DNA from: Myxococcales bacterium
GTDB taxonomy: Bacteria > Myxococcota_A > Polyangia > Haliangiales > Haliangiaceae
NCBI GenBank assembly: GCA_016706545.1
Contig: JADJJK010000032.1
Location: forward strand, 1 to 64,000
Length of the DNA: 64,000 nt
Direction of reading: 5' to 3'
A program made the translations under genes and the position numbers. The notes beneath the pieces are model-generated. The model was not told where the DNA came from. It ran no database searches and saw nothing but the letters and a program-made list of their open reading frames with translations. Below, one piece after another: positions 12,513 through 21,237 of this stretch. The stretch's first letter is position 1, and each line of letters opens with the position of its first letter.

Positions 12513-13396
12513 AGCAACCCGACGGTCGCCAGCTCGGCGCCGAGCTGCTTGGCGAGCCCCGCGCTGCACGGCACCAGCGGCAAGCGCACCTCCGAGGTGC
12601 AGCGGCCCATCGCCGCGAGCGCCGCCTTGACCGGGATCGGATTTGACTCCACGAACAGGAGCTGGTTGAGCACGCGCAGCCGGTGATGCAGCGCCCGCGC
12701 CGCGTCCCACTGTCCCTCGCGCGCCAGGTCCCACATCTGCGCCATCTCGCGCGGCGCGATGTTCGAGACCACCGAGATGACGCCGCGCCCGCCCACCGCG
12801 TACGTCGGAAACGTGGTCGCGTCGTCCCCGCTTATCACCGCCATGCGCTGCCCCACCCTGGCCACCAGCTCGGTGATGCGCGGCAGCGAGCCGGAGGCCT
12901 CCTTGATGCCGACGATGTTGGGGATCTCCGCCAGCCGCTCCACCGTGTCGGGCAAAAGGTCGCAGGAGGTCCGGCTCGGCACGTTGTAGAGCAGGATGGG
13001 CAACGTGGTGGACGCCGCGATCGCGGAGTAGTGACGGAACAGCCCCTCCTGCGTGGGCTTGTTGTAGTACGGCGTGACGTGCAAGAGCGCCTGCGCCCCC
13101 GCCTTCTGGGAGGCCGCGGTCAACGCCAGCGCCTCCGCGGTGGCGTTGCCGCCAGCGCCCGCCACCACCGGGACTCGGCCGCGCGCCACGCGCACCACGT
13201 GCGAGATCACCGCGACGTGCTCGTCGACGTCGAGCGTCGCGGACTCCCCGGTGGTGCCGACCGCCACCAGCCCATCAATGCCGCAATCGATCTGCCAGTC
13301 GACCAGGCGGGTCAGGGCGTCGTAGTCCACCGCGCCATCGCGAAACGGCGTGACGAGAGCGGTGAGACATCCTTCGATCGGGGGCAGCTTCGCCAT
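12509..13396 (-). CDS. dapA: 4-hydroxy-tetrahydrodipicolinate synthase
   Basis: Condenses pyruvate with aspartate semialdehyde, the first committed step to diaminopimelate and lysine. About 295 residues, a standard DapA TIM barrel. Visible motifs are ALVTPF near the N-terminus, GTTGES (substrate-binding Thr pair), PYYNKPTQEG, YNVPSRT (catalytic Tyr) and GIKEASG with the Schiff-base Lys. The start is the ATG at 13396, preceded by aagaggatccc, a reasonable ribosome binding site. A longer in-frame reading to 14461 is an artefact overlapping ribF on the other strand. It is the first gene of the dapA-dapB operon and divergent from ribF. Confidence 0.96.
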   Translation of the reverse strand: MAKLPPIEGCLTALVTPFRDGAVDYDALTRLVDWQIDCGIDGLVAVGTTGESATLDVDEHVAVISHVVRVARGRVPVVAGAGGNATAEALALTAASQKAGAQALLHVTPYYNKPTQEGLFRHYSAIAASTTLPILLYNVPSRTSCDLLPDTVERLAEIPNIVGIKEASGSLPRITELVARVGQRMAVISGDDATTFPTYAVGGRGVISVVSNIAPREMAQMWDLAREGQWDAARALHHRLRVLNQLLFVESNPIPVKAALAAMGRCTSEVRLPLVPCSAGLAKQLGAELATVGLL

Positions 13397-13516
13397 GGGA
13401 TCCTCTTGCGGTTTCTTTCGCGTCATATCAACAAACGCCTGGGCAAGGCCAGGGATTCCGCGCCACGAGATCCTCGCGATTGGCGGTGAGGCGAGGTTGT
13501 GTCGTAAGGTCGCCCA

Positions 13517-14476
13517 ATGGAAGTCGTCCGTGGACTCGCCGCCAAGCCACGCTGGGACAAAGCGGCGATCGCCCTGGGCAACTTCGATGGGGTCCACCTC
13601 GGCCACCGCGCGCTCCTGGATCGCGCCATCGCGCGCGCCAGGGAGCTGTCCGGCAAGAGCGTGGCGGTCACCTTCGATCCGCACCCCACTGCCGTGCTCG
13701 CGCCGCAGCACGCCCCCGCGTTGCTGACCACGGTGGCGCGCCGCCTGGAGTGGCTGGAGCACACCGGCGTCGACGCGGCGGTGGTGATCCCGTTCTCCGC
13801 GGAGCTGGCCGCGATGACCGCCGAGGACTTCGTGGAGCAGGTCTTGCGCCAGCACCTGGCGGCCGCGCACGTCGTCGTCGGCTATGACTTTGGCTACGGT
13901 CGCGGCCGCGCCGGCTCCGCCGCCACGCTCTCGGCGCACGGCGCCAGGGCCGGCTTCGGCGTCGACGTGATCGCGCCGGTGACGCTCGCCGGGCAGGCCG
14001 CGTCGTCGACCGCGATCCGCGGCCACCTGCGCCTGGGCGATCTCGCGAGCGCGCGCCGCTTGCTCGGACACGCCTACGATCTGGACGGCGTGGTGGTGCA
14101 TGGCGAAAAGCGCGGCCGGACGCTGGGCTTTCCCACCGCCAACGTGGAGCCGGACCTCCCGCTGGTCCTTGGCTCCGGGATCTACGCCTGCCGGCTCGCC
14201 GTGTTCGAGGACGCGCGCCCCACCACGCTCGGCCCTGCGCTGCCGGCGGTGGCGAGCCTCGGCACCAACCCGACGTTCGTCGATGGCACGCGGCGCACGC
14301 TCGAGGTGTTCGTCCTCGATTTCACCGGCGATCTGTACGACCGGCGAGTGCGGGTGGAGCTGGTGACCAAGCTGCGCGACGAAGCTCGCTATCCGTCCAT
14401 CGACGCGCTGGTCGCGCAGATCACGCGCGACGTGCAAGACGCGCGACGCGCGCTCGCCCAAGACTCGCCGCCCTGA
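13517..14476 (+). CDS. ribF: bifunctional riboflavin kinase / FMN adenylyltransferase
   Basis: Makes FMN and FAD from riboflavin. 319 residues, the usual size. The N-terminal nucleotidyltransferase domain has GNFDGVHLGHRALL (HxGH-type motif), TFDPHPTAVL, and a VVGYDFGYGRGRAG segment followed by SSTAIRGHLRLGD. The C-terminal kinase domain starts near residue 185 with VVHGEKRGRTLGFPTANVEP (the PTAN motif) and continues through LGTNPTF and EVFVLDFTGDLYDRRVRVEL. The ATG at 13517 is in the 120-bp divergent gap to dapA. Confidence 0.95.
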   Translation: MEVVRGLAAKPRWDKAAIALGNFDGVHLGHRALLDRAIARARELSGKSVAVTFDPHPTAVLAPQHAPALLTTVARRLEWLEHTGVDAAVVIPFSAELAAMTAEDFVEQVLRQHLAAAHVVVGYDFGYGRGRAGSAATLSAHGARAGFGVDVIAPVTLAGQAASSTAIRGHLRLGDLASARRLLGHAYDLDGVVVHGEKRGRTLGFPTANVEPDLPLVLGSGIYACRLAVFEDARPTTLGPALPAVASLGTNPTFVDGTRRTLEVFVLDFTGDLYDRRVRVELVTKLRDEARYPSIDALVAQITRDVQDARRALAQDSPP

Positions 14477-14518
14477 CCCGCCCCACTCTGAGACGCGCGA
14501 GGGCGCGCTCCCGAGCGG

Positions 14519-15691
14519 TCACAGCAACGACGGCACCAGCACGAGAAAGCCGGCGGCGAACGCCAAGAGGCCCGCGCCCGCGAGCAAGACCCGGGGCGCT
14601 GGCCCGGCGGCGCCAGGCGCAGCCAGCAGCGCCGCGACCGGCGCAGGCGCCGACGACGCCGACGCCGACGCGAAACCGAGCGCCGGCGCGGAGCTCACCA
14701 TCGCGCCGAGGCGCTGGATGGCGAAGCCCGCCGCCAGGGCCGCCGCCAGGAGCGCCGGCACGCCGAGCTGATGGCGGCGCCCGTCGACGACGAGGCCGCC
14801 CACCGCGAGCGCCGTCAAGCACCCGGCGAGCCAGCGATCTGCTGGCGACCAGGCACGCGCCGCGAGCGACGTGGCGGCGCTGGCAGCCTCTTCCTTGCGG
14901 GCGGACAGGGCGAGCGCCAGCACGCCGGCGATCGCCGCCACCACCGCGGTCGGCCCCAGCCGCTCCGCCAGCGCCTGCGCGGCGGCCAGCGGCGAACTCG
15001 CCGCCCCCGGCCCGGCGGCAGCGCCCGCCGCGGCCACCGCGCTGGAAGCGAGCACGCCGCGCAGCCACAGCGCCGCGGCGGCCAGGAGCAGCGCTGGCGT
15101 CACGCCCAGCGCGGCCACGCGAACCTCCCGCCGACCGCGCAGGTCGCCGCGGCGCCGCCCCACGCTCGACCACCACAGCAGCAACGCCGGCCCCGCCAGC
15201 GCGCCATACCCAGGCTCGAGCGCTGCCGCCACCACCACCGCCAGCGCGGCGCCCAGCGCCTCGCGCGCCGGCACCTCGGCGCCAGCGCTAGCGACCCGAC
15301 GACAGCCCGAGATCGCGACCAGCGCCGCGCCCACCGCGACCGCGCCGGCCGCGCCCGCGAGCCAGTACGTCGGCGCGCCCACCAGCAACACCGCGCTGAC
15401 CACGCCGGCGATCGCGCCCACCGCACCTTCGGAGGTCACCGCGCTCCCCGACGAGGCCGGCATCGCCGACGATGAGACGATCTTGGCCACCGCCCAGGCC
15501 GTGATGGCGGCCACCAGCGCCAGCGCCAGGCGGCTCCGCAGGGCGGCGTCGCCCAGCGGCAACCACAGGGCCAGCGCGTCGACCAGCCGCGATCCGGCGC
15601 CCATGGAGCCGCGTGACAGCGTCGCGTACGCCGCGAATACCAGCGCCGCGACCCACAGCGGCGCGAAGCGATGGAGCTTCATGGGCGGCAT
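14519..15691 (-). CDS. polytopic membrane protein of unknown function
   Basis: 390 residues, rich in Ala/Val/Leu, with about nine to ten hydrophobic segments. The first (PLWVAALVFAAYATLS) may be a signal anchor. An Ala/Ser/Pro-rich linker near residues 335-360 precedes the last helix. No catalytic motif is visible. The start region (MKLHRFAPLWVAALV) and the segment pattern loosely resemble the N-terminal half of DUF2723-type GT-C proteins, but no acidic loop motif is seen. It is convergent with ribF (43 bp) and separated from the next minus-strand gene by about 80 bp. Confidence 0.55.
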   Translation of the reverse strand: MPPMKLHRFAPLWVAALVFAAYATLSRGSMGAGSRLVDALALWLPLGDAALRSRLALALVAAITAWAVAKIVSSSAMPASSGSAVTSEGAVGAIAGVVSAVLLVGAPTYWLAGAAGAVAVGAALVAISGCRRVASAGAEVPAREALGAALAVVVAAALEPGYGALAGPALLLWWSSVGRRRGDLRGRREVRVAALGVTPALLLAAAALWLRGVLASSAVAAAGAAAGPGAASSPLAAAQALAERLGPTAVVAAIAGVLALALSARKEEAASAATSLAARAWSPADRWLAGCLTALAVGGLVVDGRRHQLGVPALLAAALAAGFAIQRLGAMVSSAPALGFASASASSAPAPVAALLAAPGAAGPAPRVLLAGAGLLAFAAGFLVLVPSLL

Positions 15692-15773
15692 CGTGACGCA
15701 GGTCTTGGTCGCGCGCGACTTTTCACCTCACGGTCTCAAAGAACGTGGCAGGCGCCGCGTGTCGCGCGAGAAC

Positions 15774-16262
15774 TCACGGAATTCGCTCGTGTTGCATCAC
15801 CCAGTTGGACTCCCAGGTCTGGCCGCCATCATCGGAGAACGCCTGCTCCCAGCGCGCCCGCGTCGGGCCCTGGCGCGTCCACGTGAAGCGCACGCGGATC
15901 GGCTTGCCGTCCAGCACATCGCCCCCTTCGAACGTCCCCACGTCTCGCGAGAAGGCGCCGATCACCGGCGGCTCGAAGACGCCACGCTGGTTGCTCGCCC
16001 AGTAGATCGACCACAGCCTGGTGGCCGGGTCGTAGAGCCGCACCGTCATCCCCACGAACCCCGGCCGCCAGTCGGTGCGGAAATCATCCTCGTTCCCCAT
16101 CCCGGAGAGCAGCGGCCGAGCCTGGGACACGGCCTCGAACTCCTCCCACTCCGTACAACCCTTGAGGCGCTCCATGAGGCGCCGGTTGTGGATGCGCCAC
16201 CTGCCGGTCAGAAAGTCGAAGTCCCGTGCGCCATCTGTCTCCGATCCGAGCTGCGCTTGCAT
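15774..16262 (-). CDS. DUF1579-like (lipocalin-fold) protein of unknown function
   Basis: About 162 residues from the ATG at 16262. The FDFLTGRWRIHNRRL start, the aromatic-rich beta pattern and the WxxxSNWVMQHER end resemble the DUF1579/SnoaL-adjacent beta-barrel proteins that follow a DFDFLxGxW motif. It is cytoplasmic, with no signal peptide. The reading frame stays open to a GTG at 16325, but that would run through the inverted repeat at 16315-16339, so the downstream ATG is preferred. It is divergent from the WYL regulator, which is probably its regulator (inferred from the shared gap). Confidence 0.65.
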   Translation of the reverse strand: MQAQLGSETDGARDFDFLTGRWRIHNRRLMERLKGCTEWEEFEAVSQARPLLSGMGNEDDFRTDWRPGFVGMTVRLYDPATRLWSIYWASNQRGVFEPPVIGAFSRDVGTFEGGDVLDGKPIRVRFTWTRQGPTRARWEQAFSDDGGQTWESNWVMQHERIP

Positions 16263-16314
16263 AGCCAACGTTCCTTTCGAGTGTGAAGGCCTCGTGCCCA
16301 CGGCTATCGCACTC

Positions 16315-16339
16315 AAATAGGACACTTTCGGTCCTATTT
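16315..16339. promoter_or_regulatory. inverted repeat in divergent gap, candidate operator of the WYL regulator
   Basis: Perfect 9-bp arms AAATAGGAC and GTCCTATTT separated by seven bases (actttcg). It is an AT-rich patch within GC-rich DNA, 18 bp upstream of the ATG at 16357 and about 50 bp upstream of the divergent start at 16262. Dyad symmetry, spacing and place fit an operator for a dimeric HTH protein. Binding by the adjacent regulator is an inference. Confidence 0.6.
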
Positions 16340-16356
16340 CGATCTACCCTCGGCGC

Positions 16357-17337
16357 ATGGCCCGGTCGACGCCTCGGATCTTGTCGGCGCTGGAGCTGCT
16401 GCAGGCGAGGGAGCGCATGACCGGCGCCGAGCTGGCCGCGCAGCTCGGCGTGGACCGGCGGACGGTGCGGCGCTACATGACCGCGCTCGAGGAGCTGGGC
16501 GTCCCCATCGGCGCCGAGCGCGGGCGCGACGGCGCCTACTTCCTGGTCGCCGGCTACAAGGTGCCGCCGATGATGTTCTCCGAGGAGGAGGCGCTGGTGC
16601 TGTCGCTGGGCCTCTTGGCCGCGCGCAGCCTGGGACTCACCTCGGCCAGCGCGGCCACCGCCACCGCACAGGCCAAGCTCGAGCGGGTCATGCCGGCGCG
16701 GCTCAAGCGACGCGCGCGCGCCATCCACGAGACGGTGGCGCTGGAGCCCGCACGCCAGCGGCCCGAGCCGCTGATCGATGGCTCGGTGCTTGAGCACCTG
16801 AGCCAGGCGGCGCAGCAACGGACGCGGGTCCGCGTGCGCTACCAGCCCGCGTCAGGCCAGGGGTCCGAGCGGGAGCTCGATCCATACGGCCTCGGTTTTC
16901 GCGGCGGTCGCTGGTATGTCGTCGGGTGGTGTCACCAGCGCGCGGCCCTGCGCTCCTTCCGGGTGGACCGGATCCGGCACCTCGAGCCGCTGCAGGCTAG
17001 CTTCGAGCGCCCGGCGGGGTTCGATGTGATGCGGCACCTCACCACGTCCATCGCCAGCCTGCCGCGCGCCCAGACCATCGAGGTGTGGCTGGACACATCG
17101 GAGGACGTCGCGCGGCAGGAGCTGTTCCCGGCCGCGGGCGTGCTGGAGCAGACCGCGGCGGGCCTGGTGCTGCACAGCCAGGCGGACGATCTCGCGTGGT
17201 TCGCGCGCGAGCTCGCGCGCCTGCCGTTCCGCTTCCAGATCCTGCGGCCGGTCGCGCTGACCCGCGCGCTGGTCGCGCACGCGCGCCGGCTCACCGCAGC
17301 GCCTCGTCGTCGCGCAGCCCGCAAGTCCTTGACGTGA
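16357..17337 (+). CDS. HTH-WYL transcriptional regulator
   Basis: 326-residue YafY/PafC-type regulator. An N-terminal HTH (residues about 5-55, ERMTGAELAAQLGVDRRTVR) is followed by a short linker and the WYL domain around residues 160-215 (ELDPYGLGFRGGRWYVVGWC...RSFRVDRI). That domain is a ligand or nucleic-acid sensor in this family. A WCX-type C-terminal domain carries DDLAWFARELARLPFRFQIL. It starts right after the 16315-16339 dyad, so it probably controls itself and the divergent lipocalin-like gene. The ligand is unknown. Confidence 0.88.
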   Translation: MARSTPRILSALELLQARERMTGAELAAQLGVDRRTVRRYMTALEELGVPIGAERGRDGAYFLVAGYKVPPMMFSEEEALVLSLGLLAARSLGLTSASAATATAQAKLERVMPARLKRRARAIHETVALEPARQRPEPLIDGSVLEHLSQAAQQRTRVRVRYQPASGQGSERELDPYGLGFRGGRWYVVGWCHQRAALRSFRVDRIRHLEPLQASFERPAGFDVMRHLTTSIASLPRAQTIEVWLDTSEDVARQELFPAAGVLEQTAAGLVLHSQADDLAWFARELARLPFRFQILRPVALTRALVAHARRLTAAPRRRAARKSLT

Positions 17338-17575
17338 CAACGATTCAGGGCTGCAAGCCCGCGCTCCTCGCCCGTCGAGGCCCAAGGCCTTGGCTGCAGA
17401 ATACGGGTCTTGGGCCGTCTTGGGCCCCGCCACTTGAATCCGCGCCTGGCCTGGGCGTCGAATCGCCACAACCGCAGCCGCAAAGGTTGCACGTCCCGCG
17501 ACAAGCAGGTCGGCGACGCCGACGTCAAGCCTCCTCGCGTCACGTGGTAGCCTTGGTCGCTCTGCAGGAGAACTT

Positions 17576-19175
17576 ATGAAGAACCGTACCAAGCTCACTA
17601 TCCTTCTCGGGCTGGCGCTGGGCCAGCCCGCGCTGGCACAGGTGGTGGTCGCTCCGCCGCCGCCCACCAGCGCTCCGTCTGCGCCCGTCGGGCCAACCGT
17701 CGCGCCACCCTCGGCTCCCGCCGCCACCACCGCGATGACCGCGCAAGCTCGCCCCGGCTTCCTCTGGGTGCAGGGGCGCTGGCAGTGGACCAACGGCCAG
17801 TACCAGTGGATCGACGGCCACTGGGAGCGCGAGCGCGCCAACCAGGTGTGGCAGGACGGCTACTGGGAGCTCCGCGGCAACACCTACGTCTGGGTCGAGG
17901 GCCGCTGGCAAACTCCTGGCCGATACCCCACCACCGAGCCGCCGCCGCCGTCTGCCGAGACTCCCGCCGCGAGCCCAGGTCACCGCTGGGTGGCCGGCCG
18001 CTGGGACTGGCGTCGAGGGCGCTGGGTCTGGCTACCCGGCCGCCTCATGCGCGAGCGCCCGGGCTATCGCTTCACCCCAGGCCGCTGGGAGCGACGCGGC
18101 GATCGCTACGAGTGGATAAGCGAGGTGTGGGAAGAGATCCGCTTCCCGTCCGATCCGCCGCCCCCCTCGCGCCCGGAGAACCCGGGGATGCGCAACGGCT
18201 GGGTGTGGGTCGCCGGCCACTATGAGTGGAAGGCCGGCCAGTACCGCTGGGTCGATGGGCGCTGGGAGCGCGAGCGCACCGGCAAGCGCTGGGTCCCCGG
18301 ACGCTGGGAGAAGCGCGGCGATCGCTACGAGTGGATCCCGGAGCTGCTCGCCGATGTCCCGGTCCTGCCCTACCCCAACGAGGCGCCGCCGCCGGTCGTC
18401 ACCGAGACGCCGGGCGCCCGCGCCGACTACGTCTGGGTGGCGGGCCGCTGGGACTGGCACCAGGGGCAGTGGCGCTGGATCAAGGGGCGCTGGGAGCGCG
18501 AGCGCGTCGGCAAGCGCTGGCAAGCTGGCCGCTGGGAGCGGCGCGGTGATCGCTACGAGTGGATCCGACACCTGGATCGATGTCCCGGTGGCGCAGTTCC
18601 CCACCGAGCCCCCGCCGCCCAATCGGCCGGAGATCCTGAGCGCTCGGGATAGCTACATCTGGATCCCGGGGCGCTGGGACTGGCGCCAGGGCAAGTACGT
18701 CTGGGTCAACGGCCGCTACGAGCGCGAGCGCGCGGGCAAGCGCCTCCAGATGGGCCGCTGGGAGAAGCGCGGCGACCACTACGAGTGGATCGCGGAGCTC
18801 TGGGTGGACGTGGCGCCCGTGCCGGCGCCCACGCCGATGCCGGCGCCGCCCCCGCCGCCAGCGCCGCGCGCCGAGACGCCGCCGTCCCCGCCGCAGCAGG
18901 GTGGCCCGTACCTGTGGATCCCGGGCAGCTACGAGTGGCGAAACAGCGCCTATGTCTGGGTGGATGGACGCTGGGAGCGTCCGCGCAACAACGAGCGCTG
19001 GGTCCCCGGGCACTGGGAGATGGTCAACAACCAGTGGCAGTGGCTCCCCGGCCAGTGGGAGCGAACGCGCCGCGACCGCGACGGCCGAGGCCGAGGCCGG
19101 GACGACGACGACCGCGGCAGGGGCCGAGGCGGCGACCGCGACGACGACCGCGGCAAGGGCCGCCGCAACGACTGA
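17576..19175 (+). CDS. exported WXXGXW-repeat protein, one frameshift
   Basis: Secreted or envelope protein of 532 residues after removing one extra base. It has a Sec signal peptide (MKNRTKLTILLGLALGQPALA) and a clear RBS (aggaga, start ATG 17576). The body is seven or so modules of about 65 residues built from Y.W(V/I).GRW.W..G.Y.W..GRWERER..(G)KRW..GRWE(K/R)RGD.YEWI, the WXXGXW repeat. Modules are separated by Pro-rich linkers. The tail is a run of Asp/Arg/Gly. At about 18560-18575 (tggatccgacacc) the frame breaks inside an EWI-DTWIDV junction. The module continues seamlessly in the next frame, so an indel error is likely. Such proteins are often outer-membrane associated; function unknown. 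Confidence 0.8.
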
Positions 19176-19214
19176 CCTGCGGTAGCCACCGACGACCACC
19201 GACGAGGATCGGGC

Positions 19215-19243
19215 AGAGGGGATGGCACACCGCCATCCCCTCT
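19215..19243 (+). terminator. strong hairpin after the WXXGXW gene
   Basis: A perfect 12-bp stem (agaggggatggc / gccatcccctct) with a 5-nt loop (acacc), 40 bp after the stop codon. It lacks a T run, so it could terminate in a Rho-assisted way or protect the 3' end. It is the only good stem in this gap; the rest (19250-19345) is imperfect cagcgcgcggc / cggccgcagcac repeats. Confidence 0.5.
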
Positions 19244-19363
19244 CGTCGTTCCAGCGCGCGGCTCCAGCGCGCGGCCGCGCCGCTCGGCCGCAGCACCCGA
19301 CCGCAGCGCGCAGCTTCAGCGCTCGGCCGCAGCACCCGGCCGCAGCGGTGATACGGTGGGCGT

Positions 19364-20341
19364 ATGCGAGCCGTCCGCTGCCACGAACTCACCGGCCCCT
19401 CCGCGCTGCGCGTCGACGACGACGTCCCCGATCCTTCGCCCGGTCCCGGACAGATCCTCCTCGAGGTGCAAGCGGCGGGCGTCAACTTCCCCGACGTGCT
19501 GCTCACCCGCGGCAAGTATCAGTTCAAGCCGACGCTGCCGTTCTCGCCCGGCGGCGAAGCGGCCGGAGTGGTGCGCGCGCTTGGCCCCGGCGTCACCACG
19601 CTGGCGGTCGGCGACCGCGTCGCCACCACCGTCCTGCACGGCGCCTTCGCCGAGCTGCTCGTGGCCCCGGAGCTGGCCACCGTCAAGCTGCCAGCGGCGG
19701 TGTCCGCCCACGTCGGCGCCGCCACGCTCCTGACCTACGCCACCACGTACCACGCGCTGGTTGACCGCGCCCAGCTCACCGCCGGGGAGAGCCTCCTGGT
19801 GCTCGGAGCAGCCGGCGGAGTCGGCCTGGCCGCGGTGGAGCTGGGCAAGCTGCTCGGCGCGCGCGTGATCGCCGCCGCCTCCAGCGAGGACAAGCTGGCG
19901 CTGTGCCGCCAGCACGGCGCCGACGACACCATCGACTACAGCCGCGAGGACCTCAAGGAGCGAGTGAAGGAGCTCACGCGAGGCAACGGCGTGGACGTGA
20001 TCTACGATCCGGTGGGCGGGGCGTACGCCGAGCCGGCGCTGCGCTCGATCGCGTGGCAAGGGCGATACCTCGTGGTCGGGTTCGCGGCGGGGGAGATCCC
20101 GCGCATCCCGCTGAACCTGACGTTGCTCAAGGGCTGTCAGATCGTCGGCGTGTTCTGGGGCCAGTTCGCGATGCGCCAGCCGGCGCAGAACCGCGCCAAC
20201 GGCGAGCGCCTGCTCGGCTGGGTCGCCGAGGGCAAGCTCGCCCCCCACGTCGATGACGTCTTGCCGTTTGCGCGCGCCGGCGAGGCGCTCGAGCGGCTCG
20301 AGGGGCGCACGGTCAAAGGCAAGCTCGTGCTGACGCCGTGA
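19364..20341 (+). CDS. NADPH:quinone oxidoreductase-family dehydrogenase
   Basis: 325-residue medium-chain reductase of the quinone oxidoreductase branch. The N-terminal GroES-like domain has NFPDVLLTRGKYQFKPTLP and SPGGEAAGVV; the zinc ligands of alcohol dehydrogenases are absent. The Rossmann motif is GAAGGVGLAAVELGKLLGA (about residue 145), and GVDVIYDPVGG follows. Probably transfers hydride from NADPH to a quinone or an enoyl/enone compound; the substrate cannot be assigned. Monocistronic in appearance. Confidence 0.88.
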   Translation: MRAVRCHELTGPSALRVDDDVPDPSPGPGQILLEVQAAGVNFPDVLLTRGKYQFKPTLPFSPGGEAAGVVRALGPGVTTLAVGDRVATTVLHGAFAELLVAPELATVKLPAAVSAHVGAATLLTYATTYHALVDRAQLTAGESLLVLGAAGGVGLAAVELGKLLGARVIAAASSEDKLALCRQHGADDTIDYSREDLKERVKELTRGNGVDVIYDPVGGAYAEPALRSIAWQGRYLVVGFAAGEIPRIPLNLTLLKGCQIVGVFWGQFAMRQPAQNRANGERLLGWVAEGKLAPHVDDVLPFARAGEALERLEGRTVKGKLVLTP

Positions 20342-20406
20342 CGCTTGAGGCCAGCGCGTGGTGCCGCGGGATTGCGAGCGGCCCGACCCACGGCGATACT
20401 CCCACC

Positions 20407-21069
20407 ATGCGCTCCTCTCCGACGCCGGCGTCGCCGGCCCTGCTCGCCGCGCTGGCCCTGCTCTCACTCTCCGCCACCGCGTGCAAGCGCAGCGAGTCAG
20501 CGCGCGAGGCGCTGGGCCAGGTGCCCGCCGCTGGCGCCGCGGCCGAGCCCCCGGCGCCGGTCCAGACCACCGCGGGCCTGGCCGCGCAGACCTGGTCGGA
20601 CGCGGCGTGTGAGCCGTCCAAGGACCCCGCGGTCAAGCAGCGCGCTGGCTACGCGAAGCTCACCCTGGACGGCGATGGCCTCGGCGAGATGCACGACAAC
20701 ATCCCGGCGCTGTGCGGCGCCCTGCACACCGCCGCCACCAAGCGCTTCGCCGTCGGGGACGGCACGCTGTTTCGCGTCTGCATCCCAGGCGGCGGTCGCT
20801 TTCAGATCTCGTCGGACGTCGTGCTTTCGGGGCCCTTGTCCACCGAGTTCACCTACGAGAACTACAAGAAGACCGGCCCGCTCATCGAGCTGTATCGCCC
20901 CGAGGTTGGCACCTACAACCAGCGCGACACCCCGGCGGAGCACGACAAGCTCGACGTCGCCTTCGACTGGAGCACGGTCGCTGCGGAGCTTGACCTGGTG
21001 TGGCCCTCGAAGAAGGACCGGGTGGTCCGTGTCAAGGCGCACATCGACTGCGGTGGCGCCCTGCGCTGA
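20407..21069 (+). CDS. lipoprotein of unknown function
   Basis: 220 residues from ATG 20407. It has a lipoprotein signal peptide ending in LSATAC, then an Ala/Pro linker. The globular domain contains CEPSKDPAVKQRAGYAKLTLDGDG, a C-x-xP-GGG loop and four or so cysteines in the mature part that may form disulfides. No family is recognised. It lies just after the quinone reductase gene and before the porin, all on the plus strand, but with a promoter-sized gap before the porin. Confidence 0.75.
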   Translation: MRSSPTPASPALLAALALLSLSATACKRSESAREALGQVPAAGAAAEPPAPVQTTAGLAAQTWSDAACEPSKDPAVKQRAGYAKLTLDGDGLGEMHDNIPALCGALHTAATKRFAVGDGTLFRVCIPGGGRFQISSDVVLSGPLSTEFTYENYKKTGPLIELYRPEVGTYNQRDTPAEHDKLDVAFDWSTVAAELDLVWPSKKDRVVRVKAHIDCGGALR

Positions 21070-21117
21070 CCGCCAGGACCGGCAAAAACAGCTAGCAACT
21101 CGCGGTGTCACCCGGCC

Positions 21118-21133
21118 GTTGCAGAGCTGCAAC
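21118..21133. promoter_or_regulatory. interrupted palindrome upstream of the porin gene
   Basis: GTTGCAG-AG-CTGCAAC, perfect 7-bp arms with a 2-bp centre, about 105 bp upstream of the porin ATG. A TTATACGG stretch 20-30 bp further on could serve as a -10 box. It is a candidate regulator site only; no matching second copy was found in the window by eye. Confidence 0.3.
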
Positions 21134-21237
21134 ATTTGCCCGGTAGTTGTGCCTTATACGGTGTTTCACGGTGACAGGTTTGTCGCTATCGGCACCGGGC
21201 TGGCCGCCTGGACCAGCGTTCTGCGAAGGAGAGCCTC

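Noticed and set aside
12512..12734. N-terminal extension of dapB
   Set aside because: It overlaps dapA by more than 200 bp; DapB homology starts exactly at the GTG coupled to the dapA stop.
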